Source: Brasilonema sp. UFV-L1 (GTDB lineage: Bacteria > Cyanobacteriota > Cyanobacteriia > Cyanobacteriales > Nostocaceae). Taken from it: a stretch of DNA of 64,000 nt. Of this stretch, positions 7,170 to 15,844 are shown piece after piece. Made by a program: the position numbers and the translations under genes. The stretch covers positions 33,731-97,730 of the forward strand of contig NZ_QMEA01000008.1 in assembly GCF_012912105.1 (NCBI RefSeq), written 5' to 3'. A model generated the notes under the pieces. It was not told the origin of the DNA. It saw only the letters and a program-made list of their open reading frames with translations, and ran no database searches. Position 1 is the first letter of the stretch, and each line of letters opens with the position of its first letter.

Positions 7170-8900
7170 ATGGTTGCACTCACTGCTCGTTCTGAAAAGA
7201 CTCAATCGCACGGTCGCTTGACCATGCAAACAGTTGATATTGGCGTTGACACGATGGCTATTCGCTCTCTGGATTGGGATCGCGATCGCTTCGACATTGA
7301 GTTTGGATTGAACAATGGTACAACCTATAATTCGTTTCTGATTCACAGTGAAAAGACTGCTCTAATTGACACCTCTCACCGGAAGTTTCAGCAGTTGTAC
7401 TTAGATGTGTTAAACGGATTACTTGACCTCTCAACGCTAGACTATTTAATTATTAGTCATACCGAACCGGATCACAGTGGACTTGTTAAAGAGGTGTTGC
7501 AATTAGCTCCTCAAGTGACGGTAGTAGGAGCAAAAGTTGCCATCCAGTTCCTCGAAAATATGGTACATCAGCCATTTCAATCATTGATAGTTAAAAATGG
7601 CGATCGCCTGGATTTAGGCAACGGACATGAGTTGGAATTCGTGAGTGCTCCCAATCTCCACTGGCCTGATACTATTTTTACTTACGATCCTAAAACCCGC
7701 ATCCTCTTCACCTGTGATGCCTTTGGGATGCACTACTGCGACGATCACACCTTTGATGAAGATCCAGAATTACTTGAAGCCGATTTTAAATATTACTACG
7801 ACTGCCTGATGGGTCCAAATGCCCGTTCCGTGCTGTCTGCCATCAAACGTATGGAAAAATTAGAGATCAGCACAATCGCCACAGGGCATGGACCTTTATT
7901 ACAACATCATTTGTCAGACTGGGTGAATAGTTACCAGAAATGGAGTCAGGAACAAGCTAAAGCAGATACTCTGGTTGCCCTATTCTACTGTGAAGATTAC
8001 GGCTTTTGCGACGAATTAGCAAGAGCGATCGCTCATGGTGTCCAGAGAAATGGGGTAGCGGTAGAACTGGTAGATTTAAATACTGCTGAACCCCATGAAG
8101 TACGAGAATTAGTCAACCAAGCGACGGGTTTAGTTATTGGTATGCCATCCCAATCGAATCAAAATGCCCATGCAGCTTTAAGTACCATTCTCGCAGCTGC
8201 ACACCGTAAGCAAGCAGTCGGACTGTTTGAAAGTGGCGGTAGGGAAGATGAACCAATTTATCCGTTGCGTAACAAGTTTCAAGAAATCGGTCTGACGGAA
8301 GCCTTCCCGCCGATTTTAATCAAAGAACCACCAACGCATATCACCGAACAAATGTGTGATGAAGCGGGTACAGATATCGGACAATGGTTAACTCGCGATC
8401 GCACAATCAAACAAATCAAAGCCATAGATAATGATTTAGAACGGGCATTGGGAAGGTTAAGCAGTGGACTCTATATTATTACCGCCCAGAAAACAGATGT
8501 CACCAGTGCCATGTTTGCCTCTTGGGTGATGCAAGCAAGCATGAATCCTTTGGGAGTCGCGATCGCAGTTGCCAAAGACAGGGCAATTGAATCATTACTC
8601 CACGTAGGCGATCGCTTTGTTCTCAACGTCTTAGAAGAAGACAACTACCAAAGCTTAATGAAACACTTCCTCAAGCGTTTCCCTCCTGGTTCAGATCGAT
8701 TTGCAAACATCAAAACCTACCCCGCTAGCAATGGCTGTCCCATTCTGGCAGATGCTTTAGCCTATATGGAATGTGAAGTCACGACGCGAATCGAGTGCAG
8801 TGATCACTGGATTATTTACAGCAGCGTCCAAACTGGCAGAGTGGCTAAACTAGATGCCCTCACCGCCGTTCACCATCGTAAGGTTGGTAACCATTATTAA
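7170..8900 (+). CDS. flv4: Flavodiiron protein Flv4
   Basis: A 576-residue class C flavodiiron protein: beta-lactamase-like diiron domain (~1-270), flavodoxin domain (~275-420) and C-terminal flavin reductase domain (~430-570, GRLSSGLYIITAQ). The diiron ligands are canonical: HTEPDH (H97, E99, D101, H102), LHWPD (H164), TCDAFG (D183) and ATGHGP (H240). The GGAGG site 9 nt upstream supports ATG 7170. In Synechocystis, Flv4 works with Flv2 in electron transfer that protects photosystem II at high light or low CO2. Gene order flv4, PsiE-like, flv2 matches that operon, and canonical ligands separate Flv4 from Flv2. Confidence 0.95.
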   Translation: MVALTARSEKTQSHGRLTMQTVDIGVDTMAIRSLDWDRDRFDIEFGLNNGTTYNSFLIHSEKTALIDTSHRKFQQLYLDVLNGLLDLSTLDYLIISHTEPDHSGLVKEVLQLAPQVTVVGAKVAIQFLENMVHQPFQSLIVKNGDRLDLGNGHELEFVSAPNLHWPDTIFTYDPKTRILFTCDAFGMHYCDDHTFDEDPELLEADFKYYYDCLMGPNARSVLSAIKRMEKLEISTIATGHGPLLQHHLSDWVNSYQKWSQEQAKADTLVALFYCEDYGFCDELARAIAHGVQRNGVAVELVDLNTAEPHEVRELVNQATGLVIGMPSQSNQNAHAALSTILAAAHRKQAVGLFESGGREDEPIYPLRNKFQEIGLTEAFPPILIKEPPTHITEQMCDEAGTDIGQWLTRDRTIKQIKAIDNDLERALGRLSSGLYIITAQKTDVTSAMFASWVMQASMNPLGVAIAVAKDRAIESLLHVGDRFVLNVLEEDNYQSLMKHFLKRFPPGSDRFANIKTYPASNGCPILADALAYMECEVTTRIECSDHWIIYSSVQTGRVAKLDALTAVHHRKVGNHY

Positions 8901-9073
8901 CTGCAAACTACTTCTCTGCCTCACTCCCTCATATCGTTTCCGGTTGAATTTGAATCATTAAAAAACCGCACGAGGCAAGAGAGAACGCAGAGGAAGAGGA
9001 AGAGGAAGGAGAAATAATTTCGGTACAAACGGATTTGATATCACTCTCTCACCGTCATAGGAGTTTTTAGACA

Positions 9074-9604
9074 ATGCAACTACTCAAAAGCATACCAGTC
9101 AAACCCATCAAGCGGGAAAGCTGGTTAAATCTCGGTCGAATTGTGCAAGCACTGGAATTGGTTCAGGACTTAATCGTGATTTCGCTGTGCATCGGGCTAT
9201 TTAGCTTTATGGTGCTGCAAATCCGCAATATGTTCCTCTCTCTCATCCCCCCAATTCACTTCCACGTCGTCACAGCAGATATCCTGTCGTTGCTAATTTT
9301 AGTAGAGTTATTTCGTCTGTTAATTATTTACCTGCAAGAACAACGAGTTTCTATTGGGGTTGCTGTAGAAGTGTCAATTGTTTCTGTGTTGCGAGAAATG
9401 ATTGTGCGAGGCGTATTAGAAACATCGTTTATGCAAGTTTTCGCCGCTTGTGCGTTCTTAGTGGTATTAGGGGTGTTACTGGTTGTGAGAGTTTGGCTAC
9501 CTCCAACCTTTGAAGGTATCGATCCAGAACAAGAAGTTTCAAAGCGATACAAAAAGCACCTCGCCCAAGAAATGGCACAATCTCAGACTCATGTTGAGTT
9601 TTGA
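9074..9604 (+). CDS. PsiE-like membrane protein of the flv4-flv2 operon (Sll0218-like)
   Basis: A 176-residue inner- or thylakoid-membrane protein with four probable transmembrane helices: LIVISLCIGLFSFMVL, ADILSLLILVELFRLLIIYL, a weaker third helix in VAVEVSIVSVLREMIVRGVL, and VFAACAFLVVLGVLLVVRVW. The fold matches the PsiE family. It sits between flv4 and flv2 exactly as sll0218 does in Synechocystis, where the protein is linked to photosystem II stabilisation. The 173-bp gap from flv4 contains a purine-rich GGAAGA repeat (8985-9015) but no obvious terminator. A GGAG motif precedes the start. Confidence 0.9.
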   Translation: MQLLKSIPVKPIKRESWLNLGRIVQALELVQDLIVISLCIGLFSFMVLQIRNMFLSLIPPIHFHVVTADILSLLILVELFRLLIIYLQEQRVSIGVAVEVSIVSVLREMIVRGVLETSFMQVFAACAFLVVLGVLLVVRVWLPPTFEGIDPEQEVSKRYKKHLAQEMAQSQTHVEF

Positions 9605-9639
9605 AAATCTCTTCTAGTCCAACCATCAACAACCAACTG

Positions 9640-11385
9640 ATGTCTATGTCTGTACAAACTCTAGCCCCCACAACCAGCCACCCTCGTGACGTCCAAGTTG
9701 CTGAAATCGCGAATCATACTTTAGTTTTGCGATCGCGCACTTGGGAACGCCTCAAGTTTGAAGTTGAATACGCCCGCCAAAAAGGAACAACAGCGAATTC
9801 CTATCTCATCCAAGCAGATCGGACTGCTTTAATTGATCCTCCAGGTGAGTCTTTTACCCAGATTTTCTTACAAGAACTCAACAAACATGCTGATTTGACG
9901 CAATTAGATTATATAATCCTCAACCACGTCAATCCTAACCGGATGGCAACCCTGAAAGTTCTCCTCGAACAAGCACCACAAGCTAAGATTGTCTGTTCTA
10001 AACCAGCTGCTAATGTTCTGAAAACGACTTTCCCTGACTGGGAGTCGAAAATTCAGCTAGTTCGTGTTGAAGACACTCTAGATTTGGGAGGAGAACATCA
10101 ACTGCAATTCGTCACTGTACCGACTCCCCGTTGGGCGGATGGAATGTGTACTTACGACTGTGCTACCCGCATTCTCTACAGTGACAAATTTTTTGGGGTT
10201 CATGTTTGTAGCGATGTTCTTTTTGATGAGGATTGGAAGCAACTGGATGCGGATCGCCGCTACTATTTTGACTGTCTCCATGCTACCCAGGCAAAACAAG
10301 TCGAAGCAGCTTTAGATAAATTAGCACCCTTAAAAGCCAAATTTTATGCTCCTGGTCATGGTCCGGTTGTCCGCTACAGCCTCAGTCGTTTTACCTACGA
10401 TTATCGCCAATGGTGTCAGGAACAGAAAACCCAGGAATTGCGAGTTGCCTTGCTTTATGCGTCTGCTTATGGTAATACAGCGACTTTAGCACAGGCGATC
10501 GCCCAAGGGTTGATTCAAAATGGGATTGCAGTCGAATCTATCAATTGCGAATTAGCAGAACCCGCCGAAATTACACGTGCAGTGGAAGCTTGTAATGGCT
10601 TCATTATCGGTTCTCCTACTTTAGGTGGTCACGCACCCACCCAAATTCAAACTGCCTTGGGAATTATTTTATCAGCTGCAACGAAAACTAAGCTAGCAGG
10701 AGTCTTTGGTTCTTACGGCTGGAGTGGTGAAGCCACCGATCTGATTGAAAACAAATTGTTGGATGCTAATTTCCGTTTAGGGTTTGAAACTATCCGCGTT
10801 CGCTTTAGTCCCACTGAGTTCACTTTGCAGCAGTGTCAGGATGCTGGGGCAGAATTTGCCCAAGTCTTGAAAAAGAAACAAAAGCTTCGTGCGCCTCGCC
10901 AAGCTTTGACAGAAGCGCAAATTGACCGAACACAACAAGCCGTTGGACGCATCATCGGTTCTCTTTGCGTCCTCAGTTCTCGGCGCGGTGATAGCCATAG
11001 TGGTATCCTTACTTCTTCGGTTTCTCAAGCTACTTTTAATCCTCCTGGTTTGATGATAGCCATTGCTCAAGATCAAAATCCAGATGCAATTATTCATCCC
11101 GGTGATCAATTTGTCCTCAACATCCTGAAGGAAGGACGCAACCTGCGGCGACACTTTTCTTATCGTAGTACGCCAGGAGACAATCCCTTTGCTCAGTTAG
11201 CGACTCAAAGTGCTAACAACGGTTGCTTAATTCTTAGTGATGCCCTCGCTTATTTGGAATGTACTGTCCAACAACGGATGGAATGTGGCGATCGCTGGTT
11301 AATTTACGCAACAACAGACGAGGGGAAAGTTCTAGAACCGATAGGCGTGACTGCGATCGAGCACCGCAAATCAGGTAGCCATTAG
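9640..11385 (+). CDS. flv2: Flavodiiron protein Flv2
   Basis: Flavodiiron protein of ~581 residues with the same three domains as Flv4. The diiron site is non-canonical: the first motif reads NHVNPNR instead of HxExDH, the later His is Arg (TPRWADG) and the bridging Asp position is Lys (SDKFFG), while APGHGP is kept. This degeneration is known for cyanobacterial Flv1 and Flv2, the partners of canonical Flv3 and Flv4. ATG 9640 (MSMSVQTLAP) is chosen; ATG 9646, or a TTG at 9601 overlapping the previous stop, are alternatives. It is the last gene of the operon and is followed by a hairpin. Confidence 0.93.
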   Translation: MSMSVQTLAPTTSHPRDVQVAEIANHTLVLRSRTWERLKFEVEYARQKGTTANSYLIQADRTALIDPPGESFTQIFLQELNKHADLTQLDYIILNHVNPNRMATLKVLLEQAPQAKIVCSKPAANVLKTTFPDWESKIQLVRVEDTLDLGGEHQLQFVTVPTPRWADGMCTYDCATRILYSDKFFGVHVCSDVLFDEDWKQLDADRRYYFDCLHATQAKQVEAALDKLAPLKAKFYAPGHGPVVRYSLSRFTYDYRQWCQEQKTQELRVALLYASAYGNTATLAQAIAQGLIQNGIAVESINCELAEPAEITRAVEACNGFIIGSPTLGGHAPTQIQTALGIILSAATKTKLAGVFGSYGWSGEATDLIENKLLDANFRLGFETIRVRFSPTEFTLQQCQDAGAEFAQVLKKKQKLRAPRQALTEAQIDRTQQAVGRIIGSLCVLSSRRGDSHSGILTSSVSQATFNPPGLMIAIAQDQNPDAIIHPGDQFVLNILKEGRNLRRHFSYRSTPGDNPFAQLATQSANNGCLILSDALAYLECTVQQRMECGDRWLIYATTDEGKVLEPIGVTAIEHRKSGSH

Positions 11386-11399
11386 TGAAAACACAAGTT

Positions 11400-11425
11400 C
11401 CCTGACTTCTCGTTTGAAGTCGGGG
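11400..11425 (+). terminator. Hairpin after flv2
   Basis: CCCTGACTTC (11400-11409) pairs with GAAGTCGGGG (11416-11425), one mismatch, loop 6 nt, 15 bases past the flv2 stop. There is no T-run; it may equally be an eroded IS200/IS605-type end. Confidence 0.5.
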
Positions 11426-11512
11426 ATTGCAATAGGAGTTCATTTTCACAAATGAAATATCTTATTTTTTATCTATAATTTATAGACTTAATAACCTCAT
11501 ATTTTCTTATCA

Positions 11513-12187
11513 ATGACCATAACTCAACTTTGGGCAGCTTTCACGGAAGCTGTCATTGCCTTTGTTGCTACCAATATTGATGATATCCTTATATTGCTAT
11601 TATTTTTCTCACAAGTAGATGCCAATTTCCGGCGACAACATATTATATTTGGTCAGTATCTTGGTTTTGCAGCGATCATCATTGCTAGCCTACCAGGATT
11701 TCTTGGTGGCTTGTTCATTCCACGAGAGTGGATTGGATTTCTGGGATTACTACCCATAGCAATTGGTTTCAAGCAATTGGTGAATCAAGAATCAGAAACT
11801 ACAGAAGTTCAGACAGTCACCACTGATTTTAACCAGTCCTCACATAGTAACCCCTTAGTGTCTTTTCTGTTGAGTATTTTACATCCCCAAACTTATCAAG
11901 TCGCAGCGGTAACACTTGCGAATGGCGGTGATAATATCAGTATTTATATACCCTTATTTGCTGGTAAGAGTTTTGCGAGTTTGGGAGTGACTTTGGGTGT
12001 ATTTTTTCTCTTGGTAGGCGTTTGGTGTGCTGTTGCTTATTTATTAATTCGTCAAAGAGCGATCGCTCATATTTTAAGCCGCTACGGTAGAGCTGTTATT
12101 CCTTTTGTATTGATTTGCTTAGGTCTTTTGATCATGTACGAAAGAGGAACATTCAGCTTGATATTACATTCACGCTGGGGAAACTAA
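11513..12187 (+). CDS. CadD-family cadmium/cation resistance transporter
   Basis: A 224-residue integral membrane protein with about five to six helices. It opens with AFVATNIDDILILLLFFSQV, the Asp-rich first helix typical of CadD-type transporters, followed by FGQYLGF and GFLGLLPIAIGFKQL. A second acidic helix region contains VTLANGGDNISIYIPLF. The family exports cadmium or, in some members, other small cations; specificity cannot be read from sequence. Its 3' end overlaps the convergent TauE/SafE gene by 18 bp. Confidence 0.85.
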   Translation: MTITQLWAAFTEAVIAFVATNIDDILILLLFFSQVDANFRRQHIIFGQYLGFAAIIIASLPGFLGGLFIPREWIGFLGLLPIAIGFKQLVNQESETTEVQTVTTDFNQSSHSNPLVSFLLSILHPQTYQVAAVTLANGGDNISIYIPLFAGKSFASLGVTLGVFFLLVGVWCAVAYLLIRQRAIAHILSRYGRAVIPFVLICLGLLIMYERGTFSLILHSRWGN

Positions 12188-12967
12188 CTTGTAACTCGCC
12201 ATAAGTAAGATTGTGTAAATGATAAACCGCAGTGGACGTTGAGGCGCAAGTTTGCAAAGTTTCGCACCAAGGAGTACCCCAGGTACAGAGCCTAACCATA
12301 TTGGTAATACCAAACTCCAGTCAACTGTCCCTAGGCTGAGATGTCCCAAGGAAGTGAAAAATAATAAAATTGCGGCTTGTAAGATATCTGTACCCACTAA
12401 TTGACGAGCATCTAGCTGAAAAAAGGCAATCAGCACCAATGCAAACATCGAACCAGAAGAGACACTTGTTAAACCAACCAAACAGCCTAGAACTGCTCCG
12501 ACGCTCATTGCTTTAGCACAATCAAGTTTTTTGGTCAAGTCAAGCTTTGGTAGTTCTGGTAATTTCAAATCAGGGAAAAACCACAATAGTAGCAGTTGTA
12601 TAAGTGCTGACAAGGTGACAAACAAAATCATCATTCCAACCAAGTGCAGCAGGATGTCGTCTAGGTTATGCTCTGGTGTTTGTTTGACCAAGTGTAATAT
12701 TCCTACCCCAAACAGCGAGCCAGGAACGCTACCAAATGCCAGCCATTTTACCACTTGCACGTCGAGAGTTTTCTGCTCCCAGTGCTTGAAGCCACCAACA
12801 ACCTTCATCAATGTTGCAGCGACAACATCAGAACTCACGGCGATTGAAGGAGGAACCTGAAAGAAAAAAATGAGCATTGGCGTAATTAGAGATGCTCCGC
12901 CAATGCCTGTTAGACCCACAATAATACCAACAAAGAGGCTGAGTAGGGTTAGTAATAAGTAGTGCAT
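12170..12967 (-). CDS. Sulfite exporter TauE/SafE family permease
   Basis: A 265-residue permease with about seven to eight helices. It starts with LLLTLLSLFVGIIVGLTGIGG, containing the family's G-x-T-G-x-G-G signature, and repeats the pattern in the second half as GCLVGLTSVSSG and QLVGTDILQAAIL. These proteins move sulfonates, sulfite or other anions across the cytoplasmic membrane; the substrate here is unknown. It is monocistronic by appearance and convergent with the CadD-like gene. Confidence 0.88.
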   Translation of the reverse strand: MHYLLLTLLSLFVGIIVGLTGIGGASLITPMLIFFFQVPPSIAVSSDVVAATLMKVVGGFKHWEQKTLDVQVVKWLAFGSVPGSLFGVGILHLVKQTPEHNLDDILLHLVGMMILFVTLSALIQLLLLWFFPDLKLPELPKLDLTKKLDCAKAMSVGAVLGCLVGLTSVSSGSMFALVLIAFFQLDARQLVGTDILQAAILLFFTSLGHLSLGTVDWSLVLPIWLGSVPGVLLGAKLCKLAPQRPLRFIIYTILLMASYKLVSPA

Positions 12968-13622
12968 ATTGCTGCTCTATGAAAGGGTTGAAGGTGTTTG
13001 GTTGAAAGCTTGGTAGATTCAAACCCCTCTTCACTGAAGAAATACTAAAAATCTATATATATACCGTAGTTTAACTGGAAAAGTCAGTGAACGTCCAGCG
13101 TAGTCGCACAGATGAACACGATATTATTCTTTACACAGATAATAAATGAGATTTTGACCCCTTTTTGTGCTGTGTTAATGGGATGTATTGACACTCACTC
13201 ACTACTCACGGCTGCGTAATTTTCGCAAAGCAAAGTCACACAAAAAGTCAGAGGATTCTTGGTTTAGCGTCGGAACTTGCTCTCAGTTGCTGAATGAAGT
13301 CCCCGTCCGCGCATGACGGGGTCTAAATCTGGGAAAAGAAAAATAAAAGTTAATTTTTAAACTTGATAAAGATGGGTAGGAATTAGGTTACAGTTGCTTA
13401 TCCTCAACTTCTGCTGAACACAAATTGTACTTTGCCAGGACTTACGCAAAAGTTACCAGGTTTCTACCAAAAATCGTCTGTTTCGCAATCAAATACGAAC
13501 GAAGAAACCGGTTTGGTGGCAGATAGGACTTACGCACTATTTGCCATAAATTCTGCCAGTGTCAGGGAGCGGACAACGGGATATAATTTCAATACTTGTG
13601 TCAAGTTGTTCAAAAATGTCAC
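12968..13622. other. Gene-free stretch with hairpin and repeated AGGACTTACGCA
   Basis: No gene is supported. A GC-rich hairpin, CCCCGTC (13301-13307) with GACGGGG (13315-13321), follows TGAATGAAGT and resembles the right end of IS200/IS605-type elements. The dodecamer AGGACTTACGCA occurs twice in direct orientation (about 13437 and 13525), as is common at ends of cyanobacterial mobile-element remnants. The region looks like accumulated transposon debris. Confidence 0.5.
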
Positions 13623-13904
13623 ATGAAAGCAATTAAGACAAAAATATCAGAGGGTGGCAGAGTTGTCATCCCATCTGAGTATCGCAAACAACTAGGATTA
13701 GAAGTAGGCGACGAAGTAATGATTCAACTAGTGGATGGGGAAATGAGAATTTTTACCCTGGAACAAGCTCTCAAACGAGCGCAAGAAATAGTACGTCGAT
13801 ATGTTCCTCAAGGGCGATTGCTCAGTAATGAACTGCTAGAAGAACGGCGTCAGGAGAATTTGAGACCCTACAAGCTAAAAAGATGTAGTTGTGCGCTTAA
13901 GTAA
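13623..13904 (+). CDS. AbrB/MazE-type antitoxin, orphan (VapB-like)
   Basis: A 93-residue DNA-binding antitoxin of the swapped-hairpin AbrB class. Residues ~1-45 carry the signature KISEGGRVVIPSEYRKQLG followed by GDEVMIQLVDGEMRI. The helical tail, ALKRAQEIVRRYVPQGR then LLEERRQEN, is the toxin-binding region of VapB-type proteins. Family members usually end here and are followed by a PIN-domain VapC; this one instead reads through into RPYKLKRCSCALK and no toxin follows. The end overlaps the convergent DUF4380 gene by 30 bp. ATG 13623 is chosen because MKAIKTKISEGG is the family start. Confidence 0.8.
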   Translation: MKAIKTKISEGGRVVIPSEYRKQLGLEVGDEVMIQLVDGEMRIFTLEQALKRAQEIVRRYVPQGRLLSNELLEERRQENLRPYKLKRCSCALK

Positions 13905-14861
13905 AGTATATGTGGTGGTAAGGTCGATTTTTTCGCCAATTTGTAGCCTTTTGAGTGGACTAAGAAATTCAAGCTCCACGAAAGCATCTGGATCTGGATT
14001 AGTATAAATTTCAGCATTGCTTTCCTGATCGGGATAATTAACCCCAAGTTTTCTAGGTGAGTCAATGCGGAGTACAATTTTTTCTCCAACCCATAACAAC
14101 GTACTCGCATCAGAGCCTATCTTGTGGGATTTTTTTGGATCACGTGTCAATGACAGCATCCCGTTTTTCACCTTTAAGTTAGCTGGTAACTCCTCGGATT
14201 GTCTGTTATACCCTTGAGGAAAAATTGAAGCTTGGGGTAGGACGGCGTATACTCCCACTGGATCACGCAACTGTGTAATCACCCATACCGCAACATCTTT
14301 TGGCTTACCTTTGACCTTTTCATAAGTTGTGGAAATACTCATCACAGGTTTTTGTGGATCGAGTCGAATCCTGCGGTAAGTCCGAATGCCGTAAAGTGGA
14401 TCTATGGGAGAAATGAGCGTCACTTCGCTACCGTCAACCTTTGCTTGAACTGGTATAGAATCAAAACCTGTCGGTGGAGGCCAAACTCGCCCCATGATTT
14501 TTGTCCAGTCAGACTGAGGAGCAGGCCAAGTTTTATCACCCCCGAAATTAACCCATTTTTCTGGCTTGGGATTGGGGGCTTTGCCAAACATTTTCGGATT
14601 TTCCCAGAATGTACTTTCTCCATCTAGTAATCGAAACTGCATGACTCGCCCTATTGCTGGCACTATAACTGCTTCTACTTGACCATTACTCAAAACCCAG
14701 GAGTCTCGCCAGCCTTGGTAATTAGTCTTTACGACCGTAATTTTTGCATACTGTGATGGAGCTTTTTGGTTCGGGATTTTTGCAGTGACTTGTCCCCAAC
14801 CCACAATAAAAACCGCTAGTAATGAAGCCAAGCAAAATAGATTCCACGTTTTAGCTTTCAT
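13875..14861 (-). CDS. Secreted DUF4380 protein (carbohydrate-binding-like fold)
   Basis: A 328-residue protein with an N-terminal signal peptide (MKAKTWNLFCLASLLAVFIVGWGQVTA, cleavage about residue 27). The mature part begins with strands resembling aldose-epimerase/galactose-mutarotase folds (SNGQVEAVIVPAIGRVMQF) and contains NFGGDKTWPAPQ and WPPPTGFD, as I recall from DUF4380 proteins. It is probably periplasmic or exported. Its ATG overlaps the stop of the SMP-30 gene (ATGA), so it is translationally coupled and last in a three-gene sugar operon. Mutarotation or sugar binding is an inference from fold and context. Confidence 0.75.
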   Translation of the reverse strand: MKAKTWNLFCLASLLAVFIVGWGQVTAKIPNQKAPSQYAKITVVKTNYQGWRDSWVLSNGQVEAVIVPAIGRVMQFRLLDGESTFWENPKMFGKAPNPKPEKWVNFGGDKTWPAPQSDWTKIMGRVWPPPTGFDSIPVQAKVDGSEVTLISPIDPLYGIRTYRRIRLDPQKPVMSISTTYEKVKGKPKDVAVWVITQLRDPVGVYAVLPQASIFPQGYNRQSEELPANLKVKNGMLSLTRDPKKSHKIGSDASTLLWVGEKIVLRIDSPRKLGVNYPDQESNAEIYTNPDPDAFVELEFLSPLKRLQIGEKIDLTTTYTLLKRTTTSF

Positions 14862-15802
14862 CTAGAAACCTCTGGGAGTGTGGAAACCCCTGCTACCAAA
14901 AGACGAATACGATAAATACCCTGACCTGCAGTGATGTAAAGTGTTTTGTAGTCTTTATTACCCCAAGCCAAATTTGTGACTACCTCTGGCACAAGAATCT
15001 TACCCAGAAATTGACCTGTTGGCGAGAAAATCCATACCCCTTCAGAACCGCTACAGTAGATATTGCCTTGGATATCTACCTTCATGCCATCGGGTACACC
15101 TTTGTCTTTCGGTCCAGTTAACTCTGCAAAAACCTTGGTGTTAGTCAATGTGCCATTTGAATTAACCTCGAAAACACGGATGTGTCCTTTTTCAGAATCA
15201 CTAACGTAGAGTTTTTTCTCATCAGGAGAGAATGCGAGTCCATTTGGACGCACCATATCTTTGTTGAGCAAAGTCAAGCTTCCATCTGGTTTCAAGCGAT
15301 AAATACCATAAAAGCCAAGTTCTTCTTTCTCTTGACTAATACCATAGGGCGGGTCAGTAAAGTAAATGCTACCATCTGACTTGACTACAACGTCGTTTGG
15401 GCTATTGAGACGCTTACCCTGGTAGCGTTCAGCCAAAACGGTTATTTGACCGTTTTTTTCTGTGCGCACAAGCCGACGGTTATGTTCAGCAGTAATTAAC
15501 CGTCTTTCCCTATCGAATGTATTGCCGTTGGGATTTCCAGCAGGACGACGATAGGTAGATATTTTACCGTCAGTTGTCCACTTATAGATAGTATTAGCAG
15601 GAATATCACTGAAAAGTAAAAAGCCAAGCGGATGCCAGACCGGTCCTTCTGTAAACTTTAAACCATCAGACAATTTTTCTAACTTGGCGTTGCTACTCAT
15701 GATGGTTTGTAAATTAGCAACACTATTTCCCTGACTCTGTTGTACGCTCACAATGCTTAGTAATAAACAGCAGACAGCTATTCGTAAAGTAAATTTTTTC
15801 AC
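14858..15802 (-). CDS. Secreted SMP-30/gluconolactonase family lactonase
   Basis: A 314-residue beta-propeller hydrolase of the SMP-30/gluconolactonase/LRE family with a signal peptide (MKKFTLRIAVCCLLLSIVSVQQ). Metal and catalytic motifs are visible: EGPVWHPLGFLLFSDIP (first Glu ligand), NSPNDVVVKSDGSIYFTDPPYG (Asn/Asp ligands), RPNGLAFSPDEKKLYVSDS (catalytic Asp region) and PDGMKVDIQGNIY. The family hydrolyses sugar lactones such as gluconolactone. It follows the PQQ-type dehydrogenase by 42 bp and overlaps DUF4380, so lactone produced by the dehydrogenase is the likely substrate. Confidence 0.85.
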   Translation of the reverse strand: MKKFTLRIAVCCLLLSIVSVQQSQGNSVANLQTIMSSNAKLEKLSDGLKFTEGPVWHPLGFLLFSDIPANTIYKWTTDGKISTYRRPAGNPNGNTFDRERRLITAEHNRRLVRTEKNGQITVLAERYQGKRLNSPNDVVVKSDGSIYFTDPPYGISQEKEELGFYGIYRLKPDGSLTLLNKDMVRPNGLAFSPDEKKLYVSDSEKGHIRVFEVNSNGTLTNTKVFAELTGPKDKGVPDGMKVDIQGNIYCSGSEGVWIFSPTGQFLGKILVPEVVTNLAWGNKDYKTLYITAGQGIYRIRLLVAGVSTLPEVSR

Positions 15803-15844
15803 AATTACCTACTCACCTTAAACCAACAAACAGATAAAAATTTG

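Noticed and set aside
12531..12860. Plus-strand frame within the TauE/SafE gene
   Set aside because: Antisense shadow of a convincing permease.
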